Source: Lichenicola sp964658455
GTDB taxonomy: Bacteria; Pseudomonadota; Alphaproteobacteria; Acetobacterales; Acetobacteraceae
Reading direction: 5' to 3'
DNA: 10,724 nucleotides
Assembly: GCA_964658455.1 (NCBI GenBank)
Contig: CAZZZA010000105.1
Coordinates: forward strand, 1 to 10,724
Shown here: positions 1 to 9,614 of the stretch, piece by piece
Layout: every line of letters starts with the position of its first letter
Numbering within the stretch: position 1 is the first letter of the stretch
The notes under the pieces: model-generated
The model's input: only the letters and a program-made list of their open reading frames with translations
Database searches by the model: none
What the model was told of the DNA's origin: nothing
Program-made: the position numbers and the translations under genes

Positions 1-1543
<1,543 letters not shown>

Positions 1544-1632
1544 GGAAACCCCCGGATTGGCCGGTTCATCAGCCGGCTCTGCTCGATACATGGTCGGCCC
1601 GCTGGCCGCGGCTGGTCAACGGCCCGCTCGCC

Positions 1633-2274
1633 CTACAGCAGCGACAGGCCGGCCAGCAGCCCGTACAGCAGCGACACCAGCCCGAGCATGCCGCCGACGC
1701 CCAGCAGCCAGAACAGCCTGGTGGCCATGAACAGGCCGATCAGCACGATGGCGATCTGCAGGCCACGCACGCTGCGCTCCAGCTTCTCGTGCAGCTCCAG
1801 CGCCCGGTCGCGCGCCTGCTGCTCGGCGCCGGCGCGGGCGGCGACCTGCCGCATGCCGTCATGCGCCGGGTCGTCCTCGAGCCGCGCCGCGGCGGCGCGG
1901 GCATCGGCCGCCTGCTGCGCCAGCCTGGCGCCGCGCCCCGGGTCGGCGGCGGCGGCGATGCCGGCCTCGCCGTCCAGCATCGCCGCGCTGGCGAGCATCA
2001 CCGTATGGCGCACCGACTTGCCCTGGTACTGCGCCCAGAGGTCGGACGCCGCGACGTCGTGCGCCAGATAGGCGGTCTGCCGGTCGTTGGCGCTCATCTC
2101 GACCACCACCGCGACCGCGGCGATGATCGCCACCGTGACCGCCGCCGCCCGGGTCGAGCGCGCCGGACCGGCGGCATGCGTGTCGTGCGACGCATGGCCG
2201 TGCTCGGGGTCGTGCCCGGAGCCGTGCGCGTGCGCGTGCTCCAGGCTGTCCTGGGCCATCTCGACATTGTCCAC
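1633..2274 (-). CDS. DUF4337 family membrane protein with histidine-rich N-terminus
   Basis: A 213-residue protein of unknown function matching the DUF4337 layout. It has a polar N-terminal tail, one membrane segment (about 43-59), the family-like stretch SANDRQTAYLAHDVAASDLWAQYQGKSVR (61-89, written here only as a landmark starting SANDRQ and ending GKSVR), an Ala/Arg/Glu-rich helical region likely to form a coiled coil (about 115-168), and two C-terminal membrane segments (about 171-185 and 187-208). The tail holds eight histidines between residues 13 and 33, which could bind metal; this is inference. I chose the GTG at 2274 because GGGGGAGGTG lies just upstream with GGAGG six bases from it. 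An in-frame ATG at 2259 has no such signal and would give 208 residues. The protein is probably in the inner membrane. It precedes the acetyl-CoA synthetase gene on the same strand, but no functional link is visible. Confidence 0.85.
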   Translation of the reverse strand: MDNVEMAQDSLEHAHAHGSGHDPEHGHASHDTHAAGPARSTRAAAVTVAIIAAVAVVVEMSANDRQTAYLAHDVAASDLWAQYQGKSVRHTVMLASAAMLDGEAGIAAAADPGRGARLAQQAADARAAAARLEDDPAHDGMRQVAARAGAEQQARDRALELHEKLERSVRGLQIAIVLIGLFMATRLFWLLGVGGMLGLVSLLYGLLAGLSLL

Positions 2275-2519
2275 GCGCCACCTCCCCCGTTCCGCGTCGC
2301 CCGCTCGCGGAATTATGACCGATGCGCGGCGGCGCCACCATTGGTCCGTGGCCCCCGGATCACGTTATGAGATCGTGACTTAATAAATTAAACGCCCGTA
2401 TTGCGGTGCCGCTGAAGTCGTGGAAGTGTTTCACATAACGACCGATTCGGCCGGCAAGCCCGCAAAAGACGGGACTTTTCACGCCAATATTGCTGCGTTG
2501 CGGCAGGGGAAATCCATCT
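2275..2519. promoter_or_regulatory. Divergent intergenic region with AT-rich island and candidate promoters
   Basis: This is the only long non-coding stretch in the window, and it separates the DUF4337 gene (minus) from the small ORF and monooxygenase (plus). An island of 13 consecutive A/T bases at 2380-2392 stands out from the GC-rich surroundings. On the minus strand, TTTAAT (2392-2387), a 17-base spacer and CATAAC (2369-2364) form a partial sigma70-like promoter, with 3 and 4 of 6 consensus matches, for the DUF4337 gene. On the plus strand, CTGAAG (2412-2417), a 16-base spacer and CATAAC (2434-2439) form a similarly weak candidate for the small ORF. Both assignments are by eye. The position between divergent genes is stronger evidence for promoters than the hexamers are. 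Confidence 0.4.
2456..2477 (+). other. Small hairpin in the presumed leader of the small ORF
   Basis: AAGCCCG (2456-2462) can pair with CGGGACTT (2470-2477) as AAG/CTT plus CCCG/CGGG with one bulged A and a seven-base A-rich loop. It is followed by only two further T residues, so it is at best a weak terminator or attenuator. It begins 43 bases before the small ORF start and could lie near the 5' end of that transcript. A chance structure cannot be excluded. Confidence 0.25.
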
Positions 2520-2720
2520 ATGTCCACCGAATTCAATCAGCGCGATCTATCCGCCATCCGGGACGCGGTGCCGCATCTCGACCTGGTCTCGATCAGGGCG
2601 CTGCGCCGCGCCGGATTCGACATCGTCCGCAGCGAGCCGGAGGCGACGACGTCGCGGGCGCTCTGGAACAGCATCCCACGCCCGATGCGGGCCTCGAGCC
2701 TGTCCACCGCGGCCGAATAG
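2520..2720 (+). CDS. Small hypothetical protein, 66 residues
   Basis: I do not recognise this protein. It reads MSTEFNQRDLSAIRDAVPHL onward and looks like a soluble, mostly helical polypeptide. The part around residues 8-36 (RDLSAIRDAVPHLDLVSIRALRRAGFDIV, given as a landmark) resembles amphipathic helices of a small regulatory or partner protein, but no domain is identifiable. There is no signal peptide, membrane segment or cysteine. In favour of a real gene, AGGGGA (2505-2510) lies nine bases before the ATG, the third codon positions are almost all G or C as in neighbouring genes, and the composition is balanced rather than Arg/Gly/Pro-rich like the shadow frames. The stop is TAG at 2718-2720. 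An 80-base gap separates it from the monooxygenase, so the two may share a transcript. Against it are its short length and the absence of any recognised homologue. Confidence 0.5.
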   Translation: MSTEFNQRDLSAIRDAVPHLDLVSIRALRRAGFDIVRSEPEATTSRALWNSIPRPMRASSLSTAAE

Positions 2721-2800
2721 CCCACCGCACCAATGCCGCGCACGACCGTGTCCCCGGTTGCGGGCGCGGCCGTTTTCGCCGGCCCGGCGGCACCCCGCGC

Positions 2801-4111
2801 ATGAGCCGTCCGATCCGCTTCAACGCTTTCGCGATGCACGCCCTGACGCACCAGTCGCCGGGGCTGTGGCGACATCCGCGCGACCGCTCCCGCGAGTTCG
2901 CGCGGCTGCCGCTCTGGCTGGAGCTGGCGCGGCTGTGGGAGCGCGGCCTGTTCGACGCCGTGTTCCTGGCCGACGTTCTCGGCCCCTACGACGTGTTCGG
3001 CGGCGATGCACGGGCGGCGGTGCGCAGCGGCGCTCAGCTGCCGGCGCACGACCCGATGCTGCTGGTGCCGGCGATGGCCACGGTCACCACCCATCTGGGG
3101 TTCGGCGTCACCGCGTCGCTCAGCTACGAGCCGCCGTTCCTGATGGCGCGCCGCTTCTCCACCCTGGACCATCTGACCGACGGGCGGATCGGCTGGAACA
3201 TCGTCACTTCTTATCTGGACAGCGCCGCGCGCGCGGTCGGCCTGCCCGGCCAGCGCCCGCATGACGACCGCTACCGGCTGGCCGAGGACTACATGCAGGC
3301 GATCACCGGCCTGTGGGAGAGAAGCTGGGAGGCGGACGCTGTGCGCGCCGATCCGGGCGGCGTCTACGCCGATCCGGACAAGGTGCATGTGATCCGTCAC
3401 CAGGGTCCGGCCGGGGCGATGCAGGCGCTGCATCTTTGCGCGCCGTCGCCGCAGCGCACCCCGGTGCTGTATCAGGCCGGCAGCTCGCCGGCCGGCCTGG
3501 CCTTCGCCGCCCGGCATGCGGAATGCGTGTTCGTGTCCGGCCCCAGCGCCGCGGTGCTGGCGCCGCGGGTGGCGCGGCTGCGCGCGGCGCTGGCCGGGGC
3601 CGGGCGGCCGCCGCACGCGGTGCCGGTGATGGCGCTGGCCACCATCGTGCTCGGCACCAGCGACGCGGAGGCGGCCGACAAGCTGGCCGACTACCGCGCC
3701 CACGTCGATCCGGAGGGGGCGCTGGTGCTGCTGTCCGGCTGGACCGGGGTGGATTTCGCCGGCGCGGCGCTCGGCTCCAAGGTGCGCTTCGTCGAGAACC
3801 AGGCCGGGCGCGCGGCGATGGAGAACTTCACCCGCGCCGATCCCGGGCGCGACTGGACGGTGCGCGAGGTGGCCGACCATGTCGGCATCGGCGGCGCCGG
3901 CCCGGTGCTCTGCGGCAGCCCGGCCACGGTCGCCGGGGCGCTGGCCGCGTTCCGCGACGCGACCGGCATCGACGGCTTCAACCTCGCCTACGCTGTGCTG
4001 CCGGAGAGCTTCACCGACATCGTCACGCTGCTGGTGCCCGAGCTGCAGGATCGCGGCCTCTACAAGACGCGCTACGCCCCCGGCACCCTGCGCGAGAAGC
4101 TGTCCGCCTGA
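2801..4111 (+). CDS. FMN-dependent monooxygenase, NtaA/SnaA/DszA (luciferase-like) group
   Basis: A 436-residue flavin-dependent oxygenase of the two-component bacterial-luciferase superfamily. Relatives use reduced FMN supplied by a separate reductase to oxidise nitrilotriacetate, EDTA, sulfones or pristinamycin precursors; the substrate here cannot be read from sequence. The start at ATG 2801 is supported by the family N-terminus: IRFNAFAMHALTHQSPGLW at 5-23, with HPRDRS directly after. Other landmarks are FDAVFLADVLGPYDVFGG (51-68), the flavin-pocket stretch RIGWNIVTSYLDSAARAVGL (129-148), VYADPDKVH (188-196) and the phosphate-binding PVLYQAGSSPAG (221-232). The C-terminus ends GLYKTRYAPGTLREKLSA, typical for the family, so the gene looks complete. 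Ribosome binding is weak at this start. No flavin reductase or substrate transporter lies next to it in the window. It converges with the YbbP-type gene, with only 11 bases between the stop codons. Confidence 0.92.
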   Translation: MSRPIRFNAFAMHALTHQSPGLWRHPRDRSREFARLPLWLELARLWERGLFDAVFLADVLGPYDVFGGDARAAVRSGAQLPAHDPMLLVPAMATVTTHLGFGVTASLSYEPPFLMARRFSTLDHLTDGRIGWNIVTSYLDSAARAVGLPGQRPHDDRYRLAEDYMQAITGLWERSWEADAVRADPGGVYADPDKVHVIRHQGPAGAMQALHLCAPSPQRTPVLYQAGSSPAGLAFAARHAECVFVSGPSAAVLAPRVARLRAALAGAGRPPHAVPVMALATIVLGTSDAEAADKLADYRAHVDPEGALVLLSGWTGVDFAGAALGSKVRFVENQAGRAAMENFTRADPGRDWTVREVADHVGIGGAGPVLCGSPATVAGALAAFRDATGIDGFNLAYAVLPESFTDIVTLLVPELQDRGLYKTRYAPGTLREKLSA

Positions 4112-4128
4112 TCCGGCCGGGCTCAGGC
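4106..4128. terminator. Candidate bidirectional hairpin spanning both convergent stop codons
   Basis: GCCTGA (4106-4111) and TCAGGC (4123-4128) are exact inverted repeats around an 11-base loop that itself contains the palindrome CCGGCCGG. Each arm carries an alanine codon and the TGA stop of one convergent gene: the monooxygenase on plus and the YbbP-type permease on minus. A shared hairpin between genes 11 bases apart would suit a bidirectional terminator. However, neither side has a T-run, the stem is only six pairs, and two Ala-stop ends meeting tail to tail would create this repeat by chance. Confidence 0.3.
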
Positions 4129-6707
4129 CTCGCGCAGCAGCACCGCCGGACTGGCCGCCAGGCTGCGCCGCGTCGCCACGAAGCCCGCCGCCAGCATCAG
4201 CAGCACCGCCGCCCCCGCCACCGCGCCGAGCGTGCCCCACAGGAACGTCCAGGGCGCCTGCAGCACCAGACGCATCAGCAGCCAGCTCAAAAGCGCGCCG
4301 ATGCCGCCGGCGCAGAGCCCGGCCAGGCTGCCCAGCACCGCGAACTCGACCAGCCAGGCGGCGCGGAGCTGCGCCCCGGTAGCGCCCAGCACCCGCAGCA
4401 CCGCCGCCTCGGCGACACGCTGCTGCTGCGCCGCCGCCAGGGTGGCGGCCAGCACCAGGCCGCCAGAGACCAGCGCCACCAGCCCGATCGCCGCCAGCGC
4501 CCAGGCCAGCCGGCCGACCAGACCGCCGATCTGGTCGAGAATGTCGGCGACCCGGATGCCGGTCACGTTGGGCAGCGCGTCGGTGACTGCGGCCAGCACG
4601 CGCCCATCGTCGGCGGGCGCGCCGTTGGTCGCCACCGTCGCCACCTCGGTGTGCGGCGCCGCCGACAGCAGGCCCGGCGAGGCGACGAAGGCGAAATTGA
4701 GCTGCAGCGAGCGCCAGGCCACGTCGCGCAGGTTGGCGACGCGGAAATCGATGTCGCGCCCCAGCACGTTGAGCCGCAGCGTCTGCCCGACCGAAATCCC
4801 CCATCCCTTGGCCAGCCCGGCATCGAGCGAGAGCAGCGGCGGCCCGTCATAGTCCGGCTTCCACCAGACGCCGGCGGCGATATGGGTGTCCGGCGGCGGG
4901 TTGCCGGCGATGGTCAGGCCGTGATCGCCGCGCAGTGCCCAGGCGGTTCCGGGGCTGGCCCGCACCGACTCCGCCGGCACCCCGCCCACCGCCACCACCC
5001 GGGTGCGCAGGCTCGGCAGCGCCCGCACCGTGCCGACGCTGGGCTGCGCCTTCAGCAGGGCGGCGAACCGGTCCATCTGGTCGGGCTGCAGGTCGATGAA
5101 ATAGAAGGACGGCGCGTTGCGCGGCAGCTGGTCGAGCAGCGAGGCGCGCAGGTCGCCCTCGACCAGGGCGATGGTCGCCAGCACGGTCAGCCCGGCGCCG
5201 AACCCCAGCAGCAGCCTGGTGGCCGGACCGGTCTGGCGGCCGAGCGAGGCCAGGCCGAGCCGGATGCCGACGCGCAGCACGCCGGCGCCGGGCGCCGGGC
5301 GCGGCAGCAGGCGCGCGCCGCGGGTCAGCGCGAAGCCGGCCAGCCTGAACACCGCCAGCACCGCCAGGCACAGCACGCAGAACCCCAGCGCCAGACGCGG
5401 GTCGGGTGCGGTCAGCACCGCCAGCAGCACCAGCGCGCCGGACAGGCCGGTCACCGCGAGCGCCAGCGCGATCCGCCGACGGCGATCCGGCGGCGCGATC
5501 CCGGCCGGACCGCGGAACAGCACCGAGGGCGGCACCGTGACCGCACGCGACAGCGGCGGCAGCGCGAACAGGATCGCCACCACCAGCCCGAACCCGGACG
5601 CCAGCAGCACCGGCGCCCATTGCAGCCCCTGGTGCGGCGCCACCGGCAGCAGGCCGCCGAGCAGCCGCACCGCGACCGGCGGCACCACCAGCCCGGCCAG
5701 CACCCCGGCCAGGATGCCGAGCCCGCACAACGCCGCGACCTGGGCGCCGACCACGGTGGCGGCCAGACGCGGCGGCGCGCCGAGCGCGCGCAGGATGGCG
5801 ATGGTGCGGGTGCGCGTTTCCAGCCAGCGCGACACGCCGGCCGCCACCCCCATGCCGCCCAGCATCAGCGCGGCGAGCGCGATCAGGGTCATGAACGACG
5901 CGACCTGGTCGACGGCGCGGGTCAGCGCCGGCGCGGCATCGGTGATGTCGCGCACATGCCAGGCCTCGCCGGGAAAGGCTGTGTCGATGGCGGCGGCGAG
6001 CGCCCTGGCGCGGCGCAGCCGGGCGCGGTCGGTCTCGTGCGGCGGCCCGTCCGGCAGCATCACCCGCAACGACGCGGTCAGCAGCGCGCCGGGCCGGAGC
6101 AGGCCGGCGGCGTCGAGCGCCGGGCGGGCGATCATCACCGACGGCGCCAGCGACGCGGTCCCGGCGGCGTCGGGCACCCGGTCGAGCGGCGGCGCCAGCC
6201 GAAAACGCGCGTCGCCGACCCGCACGGTCTGCCCGGGATGCAGGCCGAGGCGATCGTCGATCAGCGGGTCGGCGGCCAGGCCGGCCATCCCGTCGCGGCC
6301 GGCGAGTGCCGGCTGCAGCGCGCCGCCGCCGCTGACGCTGGCGCGGCCGACCAGCGGGTAGGCGGCATCGACCGCGAACAGCTCGACCAGCATCCGCTTG
6401 CCGTCCGGCGCATAGAGCATGGTGCGCATGCGGATCGTGTCGGCGGTGCGCACGCCCCTCGCGGCGACGAAGGCGCGCAGCGCGTCCGGGATCGCGGCAC
6501 TGCTGTCGATCGCCAGGTCGCCGCCCAGGATGGCGCGGCGCTGCGCCGACACGCCGCGCTGGATCGCGTCGCGCAGGCCGCCGATCGCGCCGATCGCGGT
6601 GACGCCGAGTGCTAGGCACAGCAGCACGATGCCCATGCCGCGGAACCGCCCGGCGCCGCCGCGCCAGTCGCGCCAAGCCAGCGACAGCGCCAGGCGCAGC
6701 CAGGGCC

Positions 6708-6711
<4 letters not shown>
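4123..6711 (-). CDS. ybbP: ABC transporter permease, YbbP type (two FtsX domains)
   Basis: An 862-residue inner-membrane permease of the MacB/FtsX-like (type VII) ABC class, expected to work as a mechanotransmission or lipid-extraction machine with the ATPase encoded just upstream. It has one N-terminal membrane segment (about 24-46), a large extracytoplasmic domain (about 47-270), a first FtsX domain with three segments (about 272-386), two central segments (about 413-462) and one more (about 497-517). A second extracytoplasmic domain (about 520-730) precedes a final FtsX domain (about 735-855), making ten segments in all. RDVAWRSLQLNFAFVASPG (662-680) is characteristic of YbbP relatives. 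The ATG at 6711 overlaps the ATPase stop as ATGA, showing translational coupling. In E. coli, ybbA-ybbP sits beside divergent tesA, as here, and from memory YbbAP has been reported to form a complex with TesA. The substrate here is inferred to be a hydrophobic or lipid-like molecule. Confidence 0.93.
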
Positions 6712-7431
<720 letters not shown>

Positions 7432-7433
<2 letters not shown>

Positions 7434-8124
7434 GAATGATCCATATGGCCCAGCCGTGCCGCCGACCAAGGGACGCCGCCGTTTCCTGGGATCGGCCCTG
7501 GCGGCGGCGTGCCTGGCCGCCATGCCACCGGGCGGAGGACGGGCCTTGGCCGACACACCGCGCACGATCCGCATCATGGCGCTGGGCGACTCGCTGACCG
7601 CCGGGTTCGGCCTGCCGCACGCCCAGGGTTTCACCGCCCGGCTGCAGGCGGCGCTGGACCGGGCGGGCGCGCGGGCGCAGGTGCTCGATGCCGGCGTGTC
7701 CGGCGACACCAGCGCCGGCGGCCTGGCGCGGCTGGACTGGGCGCTGGGCGACAAGCCGGACGCGGCGATCGTCGAACTCGGCGCAAATGACGGTCTGCGC
7801 GGCCTGCCGCCGGAGCAGATGGAGCACAACCTGACCGCGATCCTGGACCGGCTGCAGGCGCGCCACATCCCGGTGCTGCTGAGCGGGATGTATGCGCCGC
7901 CCAATCTCGGCGCCGCCTATTTCCAGGCGTTCCGGGCGGTGTTCGACCGGCTGTCGCGTCGGCCGGGGCTGCTCTACGACCCGTTCTTCCTGGAGGGCGT
8001 CGCCGGCGACCACGCGCTGAACCAGGCCGACGGGCTGCACCCGTCGCCGGCCGGCGTAGACATCATCGTGCGCCGGATCACGCCGCTGGTGCTGCGCCTG
8101 GTCGCCGAGGCAAGGGCGGGGTAG
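7432..8124 (+). CDS. tesA: SGNH-family esterase / lysophospholipase TesA, exported
   Basis: A 230-residue periplasmic GDSL/SGNH hydrolase with thioesterase, arylesterase and lysophospholipase activity known in the family. Catalytic blocks are all present: GDSLTAGFG (52-60, nucleophile Ser54), GVSGDTSAGGL (88-98, oxyanion Gly91), ELGANDGLRG (115-124, Asn119) and DGLHPSPAG (200-208, Asp200 and His203). The N-terminus is an export signal with a twin-arginine pattern, GRRRFLG (14-20), then a hydrophobic stretch and a probable cut after ALA at 38-40; E. coli TesA instead uses a plain Sec signal. The start at ATG 7432 keeps the whole signal. GGTGAGG (7412-7418) lies 13 bases upstream, which is rather far. 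GTG at 7456 is an alternative that still retains the arginines. The gene is divergent from ybbA, as in E. coli, and is followed eight bases later by the DUF218 gene, suggesting a two-gene operon. The hydrolase probably acts on lipids handled by the YbbAP transporter. Confidence 0.94.
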
Positions 8125-8132
8125 CGACCGCG

Positions 8133-8804
8133 ATGCGCGGCATGGCGCGGCGACGCGNNNNNNNNNNNNNNNNNNNNNNNNNNNNNNNNNNNNNNNNNNN
8201 NNNNNNNNNNNNNNNNNNNNNNNNNNNNNNNNNNNNNNNNNNNNNNNNNNNNNNNNNGCTGCTCGCGGTCTATCTGGGGGCGATCGCCTTGAGCGGTCTG
8301 TCGGCCTCGCCGGTGCCGGGCGGCGTCGCGATCGTGCTCGGCAATGCGGTCACCGCCGACTGACAGCCCTCGCCGCGCCTGCGCGCGCGGCCGGGTCGAG
8401 CCGTCGCGCTGTATCGCGCGGACATCGCGACCCGCATCCTGGTCAGCGGCGCAATCGAGACACCGCGCATGCTCGACGAGGCGGCGATCATGCAGGCCTA
8501 TCTGCGGCGGGAGGGCATTCCCGCATCTGCCATCATCGCCGATCACGACGGGCGCAACACCGCGGCGACCGCCCGGAATGCCGCCGCCCTGCTCGGGCGC
8601 GATACGCCGATGATCGCGGTGGCGCAGTGGTTCCACCTGCTGCGCACCATGCTGATGCTGCGACGCGCCGGGGTCGGGACCGTCTCCGGCGCATGGCCGG
8701 TCTATGCCGAATGGCGCGACCTGTACTCGTTCCTTCGGGAAGCGATCGCGATCCCCGTCGCCCTGCTCAGCCCGCGTGACGCCGCCGCCGCGCGGCCGCG
8801 ATGA
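8133..8804 (+). pseudogene. DUF218 (YdcF/SanA/ElyC-like) envelope protein gene, gapped and interrupted by in-frame TGA
   Basis: DUF218 proteins are usually membrane-anchored and face the periplasm; several are tied to envelope or lipid-carrier homeostasis, but the reaction is unsettled. The likely start is ATG 8133, eight bases after the tesA stop, reading MRGMARRR before the N gap at 8158-8257 that hides most of the anchor segment. After the gap, LLAVYLGAIALSGLSASPVP and VAIVLGNAVTAD are recognisable, then TGA at 8361-8363 where the family normally has glycine. The same frame continues for 146 codons with clear DUF218 content: QPSPRLRAR, ILVSGAIETPRMLDEAAIM, the stretch around DGRNTAATARNAA, VAQWFHLLRTMLMLRRAGV and EWRDLYSFLREAI, ending at TGA 8802-8804. 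A single G-to-T change in GGA would create the stop. Family residues just after it also look altered (RPG where RLD is usual). Sequencing error at a contig end, or recent inactivation, are the two explanations. The frame across the gap cannot be trusted. Confidence 0.8.
8158..8257. other. Assembly gap of 100 N
   Basis: Exactly 100 undetermined bases, the conventional placeholder for a scaffold join of unknown length. It falls inside the N-terminal coding region of the DUF218 gene, after eight readable codons. The real missing length may be a few tens of bases, enough for one membrane segment, or much more. Any inserted element would be invisible here. Confidence 0.97.
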
Positions 8805-8832
8805 CACCGGCGCCGCTCTTAGCCGCAGGACA

Positions 8833-9549
8833 TCACAGACCGTCCTGCGCCGTCTCGCGCAGCGCGCCGCTCCAGAAGCCGGCCTCCAGCCGCACCGTGG
8901 TGCGGAAATCGCGCAGCAGCATCGGATAGCGCACGGCGCCGCCGCGACGCTCGGAGAGCGCGTTCAGGCGCACGATCCCCGCCTCCGCGAGGCGGGTATA
9001 GACCGGGCCGGAATAGGTCTCGATCCAGGACCAGTAGGGATTGCCGTCGCGCCGCGTCGCCGGGTCGGCCAGCAGCGTCAGCCCGACCTCGGCGTAGCCG
9101 GCCAGGCAGGCCGACAGCGCCACGGTGAGGTCGAGCAGGTCGCCGGCATTGGCGCGGTCCATGATGAAGCCGCCATAGGCGAGCGTCTCCAGCGAGGGCG
9201 GGGTCGCTTCCAACTCCGGCTCGTCGAGGCCCCAGCCGCGGCAATAGGACAGATGCAGCCCGAGTTCGGTCAGCACCAGCCCGGACACGGTGCCGGCCGC
9301 GGCGCGCATGTCGTCGAGCGTGTCGGCCTTGACGATCGCCATCGCGCAGGCCCGCGCATACTGCAGCAGGTAGAGATAGTCCTGCACCAGAAAGCGCCTG
9401 AAGCAGGCGAGCGGCAGGGTGCCGTCGCCGAGCCCGCGCACGAACGGGTGGCGCACATACGCCGTCCATTCGGCGGCGCAGTCGTCGCGCAGCCGGCCGA
9501 ACAGGCCGGTGCGCAGGCTGGGCAGGGCGGCAAACGCGGTCTGGTCCAT
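8833..9549 (-). CDS. tenA: TenA family aminopyrimidine aminohydrolase (thiaminase II)
   Basis: A 238-residue cytoplasmic all-helical enzyme that hydrolyses 4-amino-5-aminomethyl-2-methylpyrimidine, a thiamine breakdown product, to the hydroxymethylpyrimidine used for thiamine synthesis. Landmarks are GLFGRLRDDCAAEWTAYVRH at 15-34 with PFV directly after, QDYLYLLQYARA (56-67, with Asp57 and Tyr60 in the substrate site), SACLAGYAEVG (146-156) with Cys148 at the catalytic cysteine position, NPYWSWIETYSG (170-181) and RLEAGFWSGA (220-229) with Glu222 as the C-terminal acidic residue. The cysteine places it with TenA_C rather than the cysteine-less TenA_E type; this is by motif only. GGAAG lies six bases before the ATG at 9549. 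It is divergent from the ThiZ/ThiX-like transporter genes, with 65 bases between starts, supporting a shared role in thiamine-precursor salvage. Its end lies 28 bases from the convergent DUF218 stop. Confidence 0.92.
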   Translation of the reverse strand: MDQTAFAALPSLRTGLFGRLRDDCAAEWTAYVRHPFVRGLGDGTLPLACFRRFLVQDYLYLLQYARACAMAIVKADTLDDMRAAAGTVSGLVLTELGLHLSYCRGWGLDEPELEATPPSLETLAYGGFIMDRANAGDLLDLTVALSACLAGYAEVGLTLLADPATRRDGNPYWSWIETYSGPVYTRLAEAGIVRLNALSERRGGAVRYPMLLRDFRTTVRLEAGFWSGALRETAQDGL

Positions 9550-9614
9550 GGCGATGCTTCCGGCAGGGGATGGCGCGGCTGTTCCGGGGGCTGATTCGCT
9601 CTACTCTGCCGCCG

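Noticed and set aside
1544..1632. GCCGG/CCGGC hairpin between the DUF4337 and acetyl-CoA synthetase genes as a terminator
   Set aside because: A five-pair stem with an eight-base loop and no T-run; such pairs are expected by chance in DNA this GC-rich.
2308..2341. A minus-strand frame reading MVAPPRIGHNS, resembling the IGHNS motif at some alphaproteobacterial N-termini
   Set aside because: It is out of frame with the DUF4337 gene, runs into Arg-rich shadow sequence and lacks support beyond a five-residue match.
2420..2800. N-terminal extension of the monooxygenase to ATG 2420
   Set aside because: The family N-terminus begins at 2801; the extension has no family similarity and overlaps the small ORF in another frame.
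2537..4804. A 755-codon open frame on minus opposite the monooxygenase
   Set aside because: Low-complexity His/Arg/Gly composition and out of frame with the genuine ybbP gene, which ends at 4123.
3313..6615. An 1100-codon open frame on plus across the monooxygenase and ybbP genes
   Set aside because: Its product is Arg/Gln/Gly repeats in low-complexity style, while both overlapped genes are recognisable proteins in other frames.
9550..9614. Possible TPP riboswitch between tenA and thiZ
   Set aside because: Only 65 bases, with no CTGAGA core or matching helices; the CTGATT at 9591-9596 alone is not evidence.
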